64,000 bases of DNA from Palsa-1392 sp963819975. Its GTDB lineage: Bacteria; Verrucomicrobiota; Verrucomicrobiia; Chthoniobacterales; UBA10450. How positions within the stretch are numbered: the stretch's first letter is position 1; every line of letters starts with the position of its first letter. A program made the translations under genes and the position numbers. Where the stretch lies: positions 496,001 through 560,000 of the forward strand of contig CAWFYE010000011.1 in NCBI GenBank assembly GCA_963819975.1. The letters run 5' to 3'. Positions 16,736-23,657 of this stretch are shown in pieces. A model generated the notes under the pieces. That model saw nothing but the letters and a program-made list of their open reading frames with translations. It had not been told where the DNA came from and did not search any database.

Positions 16736-17694
16736 TTGTCCTCCGAGCCGGCCCCCTAACGAGTGTGCAAGATCTGGGGCGCGGCGGGCAGCGTGCCCTT
16801 GGCGTGGCGCCAGGCGGCGCGCTCGATCTCTTCGCCGCGCGGGTGGCCAACCTGCTCGCCGGCAATCCGGTCGAGTCCGCTCTCCTCGAGGTCGCGCTCG
16901 GCGGAGTTCGGCTCCGCTTCCACGATACCCGCCGCATTGCCTGGTGCGGCGGCGATTTTGAGGTCCAAATCGCAGAAAGCAAGATCCCCGCGGGCCGCCC
17001 CGCGATCGTTAGGTCGGGGGAAGAATTGAGAATCGGCGGCGCAAAAAACGGCTACCGGGCCTGGCTCGCCGTCGCGGGCGGAATCGATCTGCCCACGATC
17101 CTAGGCAGTCGTTCGACCGACCTGCGGGCTCACTTCGGCGGCCTCGAAGGCCGCGGCCTGCAGGATGGCGATGAACTTTCGTTAGGCACATCCACTCCTC
17201 CAGCGAACGAAGTGGCACGGGTCGCGGCCTGGGGCGCTTTGCCAGAGTGGTCCTTGACCCAGATGCGGACTCCGATCCTGCGCATCGTGCGGGGGGCAGA
17301 ATGGGAAACGTTTGATCGCAGATCCCGATACTCATTTTTGCAAACTGCTTTCACGGTCGGCGCGCAGGCGGACCGAATGGGGGTGCGGCTGGAAGGTGCG
17401 CCCCTCAGACGTAGGAAAAAACAAGAGTTACTCTCCGAAGGCGTCGCCCCGGGGACGGTCCAGGTGGCCAATGATGGCCAACCGATTCTCTTGCTCGGGG
17501 ATTGCCAAACGATCGGCGGCTACCCCAAGATCGCGCACGTGATTTCGGTCGATCTCGCGCCCGCGACCCAGCTTCAGCCTAACGACACCGTCCGCTTCGA
17601 AGAAGTGACGCTCGCGGAAGCCGCCGCGCTCTATGCGGAGCGCGAGAGCGACCTCCGGCTTTTTCGCGTCGGTCTGAGTTTGCACGCTCGATGA
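16723..17694 (+). CDS. pxpC: 5-oxoprolinase subunit C
   Basis: The 323-residue KipA/PxpC (biotin-dependent carboxyltransferase-like) protein shows GPLTSVQDLGRGGQRALGVAPGGALD at the start, the central NGYRAWLAVAGGIDLPTILGSRSTD and the C-terminal IHV-type sequence QPILLLGDCQTIGGYPKIAHVISVDL. It forms the PxpBC complex that is thought to phosphorylate 5-oxoproline for PxpA. It overlaps pxpB by 13 bases and pxpA by four (ATGA). It carries four copies of the repeated 8-mer (16755, 17006, 17179, 17577), an unusually dense stretch, each in a different codon phase or context. Confidence 0.93.
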   Translation: MGKLIVLRAGPLTSVQDLGRGGQRALGVAPGGALDLFAARVANLLAGNPVESALLEVALGGVRLRFHDTRRIAWCGGDFEVQIAESKIPAGRPAIVRSGEELRIGGAKNGYRAWLAVAGGIDLPTILGSRSTDLRAHFGGLEGRGLQDGDELSLGTSTPPANEVARVAAWGALPEWSLTQMRTPILRIVRGAEWETFDRRSRYSFLQTAFTVGAQADRMGVRLEGAPLRRRKKQELLSEGVAPGTVQVANDGQPILLLGDCQTIGGYPKIAHVISVDLAPATQLQPNDTVRFEEVTLAEAAALYAERESDLRLFRVGLSLHAR

Positions 17695-18458
17695 ACCTGT
17701 CGGTCGATCTAAATGCCGATCTGGGCGAAGGCGCAGCGAGCGAGAGCGCGCTCCTCGCGCTCGTCAGCTCGGCCAATATCGCCTGCGGATTTCATGCCGG
17801 AAATCCCAACAGCATGACCGCCTCGATCCTGGCCGCAAAAGAGGCCGGCGTAGCCGTCGGAGCGCATCCGAGCCTGGCCGACCGTGAGCATTTCGGACGG
17901 CGCGAGCTGCCGGTTACACCGAAGGAAGTCTTTGCGCTCGTGGCCTACCAAGTGGGAGCGTTTCAAGCCGTTTCTACTTCGTTAGGCGTGCGTCCCAATC
18001 ACGTCAAACCACACGGGGCGCTTTACAACATGGCTGTTCGCGACCCGGCCCTCGCCGAAGCAGTGACGCGTGCCGTGCTGGCGGTCGATCGTTCGCTCCT
18101 CCTCTTTGCGCCGGCCGGGAGCGCGCTGGCTCGGGCCGCCGAAGCGATCGAGCTGAGGGTCGCCCGGGAAGTTTTTGCCGATCGCAATTATCTGCCAGAC
18201 GGCACGCTCGTCCCGCGAACTCGCCCGGACGCGCTTCTCCACGACGCAGAGGAAGCAGCCGAGCGCGTTCTTCGCATGCTACACGAAAAGGTGGTGCGCG
18301 CGGTCGACGGAAGCGACGTCGCCCTGGAAGTCGACACGATCTGCCTGCATGGCGATAAACCGGAAGCGGTCGCCTTTGCGCAAAAGCTGCGCGCGCAATT
18401 GCAGGCAGCCGGTGTAAAAGTGGCCGCGACTTTCGCGCTGACGGATGGATACTCCTAA
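17691..18458 (+). CDS. pxpA: 5-oxoprolinase subunit A (LamB/YcsF family)
   Basis: The 255-residue protein has all LamB/YcsF signatures: DLNADLGEGA, ANIACGFHAGNP, VGAHPSLADREHFGRR, VKPHGALYN, ADRNYLPDGTLVPR and ICLHGDKPEA. It is the hydrolytic partner of PxpBC. It starts in an ATGA overlap with pxpC and its last 14 bases overlap the permease gene. The stop codon TAA (18456-18458) lies inside a copy of the repeated 8-mer, and the same bases encode P-N-E near the start of the permease, so one DNA motif serves two reading frames. Confidence 0.94.
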   Translation: MNLSVDLNADLGEGAASESALLALVSSANIACGFHAGNPNSMTASILAAKEAGVAVGAHPSLADREHFGRRELPVTPKEVFALVAYQVGAFQAVSTSLGVRPNHVKPHGALYNMAVRDPALAEAVTRAVLAVDRSLLLFAPAGSALARAAEAIELRVAREVFADRNYLPDGTLVPRTRPDALLHDAEEAAERVLRMLHEKVVRAVDGSDVALEVDTICLHGDKPEAVAFAQKLRAQLQAAGVKVAATFALTDGYS

Positions 18459-19914
18459 CGAAAAACTGGTGCGCGGCCTGGGTCCGCTCGACGCAACCAT
18501 GATCGTGATCGGATCCATGATCGGGTCCGGCATTTTTATCACCTCGGCGGAGTCGACCCGCCTAATTAGCGCGCCCGGCTGGCTTCTCCTCGCCTGGGCG
18601 ACGGCCGGGCTTCTCACCATTACAGGCGCGCTCTGTTGCGCGGAGCTGGCCGCTATGATGCCAAAGGCGGGCGGGCAATATGTTTTCCTGCGGGAGGCTT
18701 ATGGGTCCTCGATTGGTTTTCTTTTTGGCTGGACACTTTTTCTCGTTGTTCAAACCGGCACGATCGCGGCGGTCGCGATCGCCTTTGCCAAGTTTGCCGG
18801 GGTTTTCGTCCCGGCGATCGCGACCGAGAATTATCTCGTTAGGCCTGCCCATCTCTTTGGCGCCTACGCGATCAGCCTTTCGACCGAACAACTGGTCGCG
18901 ATCCTCCTCATCGCGCTCCTCACCTGGATCAACACCCGAGGATTGGAAATTGGGAAACTGGTTCAGAACACTTTCACCTTTGCCAAGACTGCCGCGCTCA
19001 TCGGATTGATCGTCGTTGGGGTGTCGTTAGGCTGGCAGGCCGCGAGCGCGGCGCGCACGGCGGACTGGTGGAACCCGTGGGCGAATGGCTGGACGCCACA
19101 AGGAGCGCAACCCGGCCTCACGATGGTGGGCGGGATCGCGTTGATTGTGATTTTCGGGAAGGCGATGGTCGGCCCGCTCTTTGCCCAGACCGCCTGGACG
19201 AATGTCACCTTTACGGGAAGCGAGGTGCGCGATCCCGGGCGCACCCTGCCGCGTGCGCTCCTGATTGGTTGCGGGCTGGTCGTGACCCTATATGTCCTCG
19301 CCAACCTCGCCTACGTTGCCACTTTGTCGTTAGGCGAAATCGCGCACGCACCCCAGAACCGGGTCGCAGTCGCGTCAATGCGCGCGGCGCTCGGATCGAC
19401 CGGCGCGAGCCTGATGGCGGGCGCGATTCTCGTCTCGACCTTTGGTTGCAACAACGGACTCATCCTGGCCGGAGCGCGGGTCTATTACGCGATGGCGCGC
19501 GACCGGTTGTTTTTTCGCGCGACCGCGCGAACCAACGCGCAGCACGTGCCGGCGGCCGCGCTCGTTGCACAAGGTGTTTGGGCGGCGCTCCTCACGCTCC
19601 CGCGCACGATCGGGACCGATCCCACGACCGGCGCGGTCCGTTACGGAAACGTCTACACCCAGCTGCTCGAATACATCGTGGCGGCGGACCTGGTTTTCTA
19701 CGTCCTGCTGGTCGCAGCGGTGATAGTGTTGCGCCGCAAAATGCCGGAGATGCCGCGGCCCTATCGGGCCTGGGGTTATCCGGTCGTGCCGATCGTCGCG
19801 GTTGCGCTCGCACTGCTCCTGATCGTCGACCTCGCGATTCTAGCGCCGGCGACGTGCGGAATCGGATTCGCAATCGTCTTGAGCGGTTTTCCCGTCTACC
19901 TGCTCTGGCGGTGA
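18445..19914 (+). CDS. APC superfamily amino acid permease
   Basis: The 489-residue protein has twelve or so membrane helices and the APC start LGPLDATMIVIGSMIGSGIF, with CCAELAAMMPKAGGQYVFLREAYG in the conserved helix 2-3 region. It is the last gene of the pxp operon, overlapping pxpA by 14 bases. From this position it probably imports 5-oxoproline, glutamate or a related amino acid; many pxp operons carry another type of transporter here. Three copies of the repeated 9-mer (18836, 19024, 19327) lie within it, read as L-V-R and twice as S-L-G. A fourth copy follows the stop codon directly. Confidence 0.88.
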   Translation: MDTPNEKLVRGLGPLDATMIVIGSMIGSGIFITSAESTRLISAPGWLLLAWATAGLLTITGALCCAELAAMMPKAGGQYVFLREAYGSSIGFLFGWTLFLVVQTGTIAAVAIAFAKFAGVFVPAIATENYLVRPAHLFGAYAISLSTEQLVAILLIALLTWINTRGLEIGKLVQNTFTFAKTAALIGLIVVGVSLGWQAASAARTADWWNPWANGWTPQGAQPGLTMVGGIALIVIFGKAMVGPLFAQTAWTNVTFTGSEVRDPGRTLPRALLIGCGLVVTLYVLANLAYVATLSLGEIAHAPQNRVAVASMRAALGSTGASLMAGAILVSTFGCNNGLILAGARVYYAMARDRLFFRATARTNAQHVPAAALVAQGVWAALLTLPRTIGTDPTTGAVRYGNVYTQLLEYIVAADLVFYVLLVAAVIVLRRKMPEMPRPYRAWGYPVVPIVAVALALLLIVDLAILAPATCGIGFAIVLSGFPVYLLWR

Positions 19915-19916
19915 GC

Positions 19917-21410
19917 CTAACGATTGTTGTAGACGGCGTAGATTTCGACGAGCCCGACGCCCGTGGTGTCGTTCGCTCCCCGAACGATAGCAGTGAAAGC
20001 ACCGGGCGCGCTCGGGAACAAGAGTGCCGATTCGGAACTGTTTGAAGGCCAGAGGCCGTAACCTCCGATCGCGCCAGAGTCGCGATTGCTGTTGAAATCG
20101 TCGTTCGACTGCAAAAGGCCGCCGAGGCTGTTGTAAAGATCGAGGGTCGGATTCAAGAGTGCGCCAGAGACGCCAGCCGAGGTGAGGGACGGGCCAATCG
20201 CACGGACGACATTGATCTGGCTTTGCGGGCCCTGGACGATGAAGCCGCCAATCAAAGCATTGTCGCCCGTGCCAACGCGGGCCCGTGTGGAGATGTTGCC
20301 AAGCAACCCGCTCTCCGGTTCGAGGTCGTAGACTTCAACCAAGCCGACGCCGCTGCCGCCGGCCGATCCCGAAACGATCGCGGTGTAGCTGCCGGGGGCG
20401 AGATCGACCAGGATGGCCGATTCCAAGTTGTTTTTCGGAGCCAGGCCGGTGGCGATTACCTCCTCTTCCTGGGTGGAACGCCAATCGTCATTCGCCTGAA
20501 TGACGGCGCCGGTGGCGTCGTACAACTCGAGCGCGGGATTGGCGAGCGCGCCGCTGACGCCAGCCGGGCCCAACGACGGGCCGATGGCGCGCACGAGAAC
20601 CCTTTTCGTGGAGGTCGCGTCCTGGATAATGAATCCGCCGATCATCACTTCGTCACCCGTCCCGACATGACCGCGGGTGGAGATCTGCACGATCTGGGCG
20701 CTCCCGGAAGCGCTCGGAGCATTGGGCGGCGCGCCGTAGAGCGCAGCTGCGCCCGCGATGTCGTCGGGCTGCAAAAAGAAAAGCTCGCTCGCCTTGGAGT
20801 TCATGATCGCGGCAACGGTTTGCCCGGCGTCGTCGGGATGATCGAGGCCAAGGACATGGCCGATTTCGTGCAAGGCGACGCGATGGAGATCGTAATACGA
20901 GATGCCGTTGAAAATAGCGTAGACGGCGTAGTAGGAATTCCACCGGTAAGCAGTGTTGAAGAGGATATCGCACTCCGTGATCTGGTTGCCGACGCCGTCG
21001 ATCACAGTGACGGCGAGGGTAGAAGAATCGAAGTCGTCGCCGTAGATGGTGTCGCTGAACTGCACCGAATTGACGCCATCACCTTCACTCGCGGGCAAGC
21101 CGGGCGCAGCCACCGTCCAGCTGAATTGCATCCGGTCCATCTGCTGGTTCCAAAGCTGGAGGGCGTTCTCGAAGACGGAATTCCAGTCGAGGCTTCCGTC
21201 GGCCAGCGAAATATCAGCCGATCCCAACTGGATTCTCATCGGGACGACCGGGTCCGGCCAGGAGCCATCTTCCAGCACATAGGCGCCGCCCGTGCCTAAC
21301 GAAATCAAACCGAGGCCGAAAACCGCGCCGAGGCGGAGCAGAAGCCTACTGGATTTTGGCGTTAGCCGCTTGCTGGGAAATCCGGGAACGGATGGCGGAT
21401 TTGAAATCAT
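19917..21410 (-). CDS. Secreted matrixin-type metalloprotease with two C-terminal IGGF repeats
   Basis: The product of about 497 residues has a basic/hydrophobic leader (21-45), a metzincin domain with HEIGHVLGLDHP (H181, E182, H185, H191) and a Met-turn AAIMNS, then two tandem repeats of about 130 residues, each with an ISTR...GTGD...LIGGFI...VRAIGPSL core. Matrixins are zinc endopeptidases. The frame opens back to 21596 but that overlaps the upstream gene heavily; ATG 21410 still overlaps its last 65 bases, and no good ribosome site is visible, so the start is uncertain. The stop TAG lies inside a copy of the 9-mer (19915-19923). Confidence 0.85.
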   Translation of the reverse strand: MISNPPSVPGFPSKRLTPKSSRLLLRLGAVFGLGLISLGTGGAYVLEDGSWPDPVVPMRIQLGSADISLADGSLDWNSVFENALQLWNQQMDRMQFSWTVAAPGLPASEGDGVNSVQFSDTIYGDDFDSSTLAVTVIDGVGNQITECDILFNTAYRWNSYYAVYAIFNGISYYDLHRVALHEIGHVLGLDHPDDAGQTVAAIMNSKASELFFLQPDDIAGAAALYGAPPNAPSASGSAQIVQISTRGHVGTGDEVMIGGFIIQDATSTKRVLVRAIGPSLGPAGVSGALANPALELYDATGAVIQANDDWRSTQEEEVIATGLAPKNNLESAILVDLAPGSYTAIVSGSAGGSGVGLVEVYDLEPESGLLGNISTRARVGTGDNALIGGFIVQGPQSQINVVRAIGPSLTSAGVSGALLNPTLDLYNSLGGLLQSNDDFNSNRDSGAIGGYGLWPSNSSESALLFPSAPGAFTAIVRGANDTTGVGLVEIYAVYNNR

Positions 21411-21930
21411 TGAGCGAGAGCGCGGCCTTGGCTTTGGAAGTGGCCTTTTCGTTTCCACCGAGCTGGTTGACGTCGGCCAACGGCTGGCCTTCGCCAGTGA
21501 CCAGAGTATCGCGGCCGGCTTGGTCTTTCTGGACCCGGAAACGCCCATGCATGATGCCGACAAGCGGGATGAACTGTTTGCCATTATTTTCGACAAAAAG
21601 AACGTCGCGGTCGCCGACCTTGAACTTGGGCGCGTCGGCCACTTCCATCGTCCGGCCGTCGACTGTGCCGCCGAGCATGCGCATGGAATAGGTGGCTCCG
21701 GGATTGCCTTTCAGCGTGTCGTCGACCTTAAAAGTAACGAAGGTAACGATGCGATGCTGAGCGCCTTCCCCGATCCACTGCGACTGAAGGCCGGTCACTT
21801 CGCCTTCGAAAATGATCTGCGCCCGGCTCACGAGTTCATCGAACTTCGGTGGGATCACGGTGGTCGCGGTGGCGATGAAACCGAGGGAAAAGAGGACCGG
21901 GAAAACAAGAAATCCGATTGATTTTTTCAT
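21346..21930 (-). CDS. Small secreted protein preceding the matrixin gene
   Basis: The 194-residue product has a signal peptide (about 1-23, FLVFPVLFSLGFIATA) and a beta-rich body with FDELVSRAQIIFEGEVTGLQ, MLGGTVDGRTMEVADAPKF and KVGDRDVLFVENNGKQFIP. I do not recognise a named domain. It overlaps the following metalloprotease gene by about 65 bases on the same strand, so the two are probably made together; a partner, substrate or inhibitor role is possible but unproven. The C-terminal 45 residues are lysine/alanine-rich and probably flexible. Confidence 0.75.
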   Translation of the reverse strand: MKKSIGFLVFPVLFSLGFIATATTVIPPKFDELVSRAQIIFEGEVTGLQSQWIGEGAQHRIVTFVTFKVDDTLKGNPGATYSMRMLGGTVDGRTMEVADAPKFKVGDRDVLFVENNGKQFIPLVGIMHGRFRVQKDQAGRDTLVTGEGQPLADVNQLGGNEKATSKAKAALSLNDFKSAIRSRISQQAANAKIQ

Positions 21931-21995
21931 TTTTGGGAACGGGAAATGTCTAACGAGCTTAAGGCAGGAATGTTCAATTTCAATTTAGGTTCCGG

Positions 21996-23456
21996 CTACA
22001 GATCCAGATCGTAAATCTCCACCAGGGCGATACCGGCGCCGCCATCCGCGCCTTGAACGATCGCGGTGTAATTCCCCGCCGGAATGGTCGCTATGACCGC
22101 GGCCTCGCGCGGATCGCCGGGCTGGAGTCCGGTCGCGACGATATCGCTCTGCTGCGATCCGCTCGCCCAATCGTCGTTTGCAGCGATGATCTGGCCGTCG
22201 CTCCCGTGTAATTCCACCGCCGGATCGGCCAGGACGGCGAGTCCGCTCCCGCCTAGCGACGGCCCGATCGCGCGGACGATGATTTGTTTCGTCGTCCGGC
22301 CCCCGACAATAAAGCCGCCGATCAAAACCTCCTCGCCCGAGCTCACCCGGCCGCGGGTCGAAATGTTAGCGGCATGGGTGGCGCTGGTGTCGAGGGTGTA
22401 GCTTTCGACCAGGGCGATGCCGGTCGTATCGTTCACGCCGGAGATGACAGCGGTATAGTTTCCCGGGGCGAGACGGGTCACGATCGCCGCCTCGCGTAAA
22501 TCGGAAGGAGCGAGCCCGCTCTCGATGATTTCACCGGAATCGAGGCTCTCCTGCCAGTTGTCGTTCGCCTCGAGAAACGCCCCAGTGGAATCGTAAAGTT
22601 CCATCTTCGGATCTTGCAGCGCGCCGGCGACGCCACCGGAAGTAAGCGAAGGGCCGATCGCGCGCAGGATGACTTTCTTGGGCTGGTCGCCCTGGATGAT
22701 GAACCCGCCAATCAAGACGTCGTTACCCGTCCCGACATGCATGCGAGTCGAGATGTTGACCAGACGGCTCGGCGAGATCGGCGACGGCGAGGGCGGCGGG
22801 GTAGGCGTAGAACTGGGCGCGCCATAGAGGTATTCGATGCCTTGGATATCATCCGGAGAGAGGAGACTGCGGTCGCTGACCACAGAGTTCATGATCGCGT
22901 CGACTTTCTGGCCCGCGGTGTCAGGGTGATTCAATCCGAGCGCGTGACCGATCTCATGAAGGAAGACCCGTTGGATGTCGCAGATGCATTTTCCCTGGGT
23001 ATTGAAAATCAGGTCGCCGCGATAGGAATCGAAGAGCTGGGCGGTGTTAAAGAGGACATCGGCTTCGATCATCGTGTTCCCCTGGCTCCGGTAGTAGGTC
23101 ACGGCCAGGACGCCGCCCCCGAAGGAGTCGCCAAAGACAGTCGAGGCAAAAGAAGCGGAATTAATCCCGTCGCCGGAAGAGACCGGCTTGGTCGAGTCCA
23201 TCACCGCGACCATCTGGATGTCGGCCATCTCCGCGTTCCAATCTAAGAGCGCGGGGGCGGCCGCCTCGTTCCAGGTCGCGCTCCCGTCGAGGAGCGCCTG
23301 CGACGGCGTGCCCAACTCCATTTGCACAGTGACCACCGAGCCCGCTGGCCAGGACTTATTTTCGAGGGCATAACCGAAAACGACGGAAGCCATCAAAGCG
23401 AAGGAGGCGCCGAAAATCAAGACCACGAGGGAGCGGCGCAAAACGGTGGAGATCAT
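21996..23456 (-). CDS. Secreted matrixin-type metalloprotease with two C-terminal IGGF repeats
   Basis: The product of about 486 residues is a paralogue of the neighbour at 19.9-21.4 kb: signal peptide (1-30), metzincin domain with HEIGHALGLNHP (H167, E168, H171, H177) and Met-turn DAIMNS, then a proline/serine/threonine linker (TPTPPPSPSPISPS) and two IGGF repeats. The linker is missing in the neighbour. Cysteines in KCICD just before the zinc motif may form a disulfide. I use ATG 23456, where the signal peptide begins; a GTG at 23510 is also in frame. The pair arose by duplication, judging from domain order and motif identity. Confidence 0.86.
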   Translation of the reverse strand: MISTVLRRSLVVLIFGASFALMASVVFGYALENKSWPAGSVVTVQMELGTPSQALLDGSATWNEAAAPALLDWNAEMADIQMVAVMDSTKPVSSGDGINSASFASTVFGDSFGGGVLAVTYYRSQGNTMIEADVLFNTAQLFDSYRGDLIFNTQGKCICDIQRVFLHEIGHALGLNHPDTAGQKVDAIMNSVVSDRSLLSPDDIQGIEYLYGAPSSTPTPPPSPSPISPSRLVNISTRMHVGTGNDVLIGGFIIQGDQPKKVILRAIGPSLTSGGVAGALQDPKMELYDSTGAFLEANDNWQESLDSGEIIESGLAPSDLREAAIVTRLAPGNYTAVISGVNDTTGIALVESYTLDTSATHAANISTRGRVSSGEEVLIGGFIVGGRTTKQIIVRAIGPSLGGSGLAVLADPAVELHGSDGQIIAANDDWASGSQQSDIVATGLQPGDPREAAVIATIPAGNYTAIVQGADGGAGIALVEIYDLDL

Positions 23457-23593
23457 AGAAAACAGGAGAAACTGGAAAAACCAGAATCTCCAAAAGCAGG
23501 ATCTGTGCACGCCCGGCCGGGGAAGCGCCGCCCAAGGTTATGGGCGGGCGGCGAAAAGGGGGATTCCCTTTCTTTCCTGAACTAGCTGAAAGT

Positions 23594-23612
23594 CAGTTCC
23601 TAGCAGGAACTG
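23594..23612. repeat. Short hairpin, REP-like
   Basis: CAGTTCCT and AGGAACTG form an 8-bp stem with a three-base loop in the 200-base gap between the matrixin and beta-helix genes. On the minus strand it reads GTAGCCGCAGTTCCTGCTAG, the GTAG-initial style of other intergenic hairpins in this window. It follows the beta-helix gene and could also slow transcription, but there is no U-tract. Confidence 0.4.
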
Positions 23613-23657
23613 CGGCTACAACGAACAAGACCCTCGTTCAGGCACGGGAATTTTTCG

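Noticed and set aside
20223..21299. Long open frame opposite the first matrixin gene
   Set aside because: It is the antisense shadow of a well-supported protease gene; the translation has no domain, signal or ribosome site.
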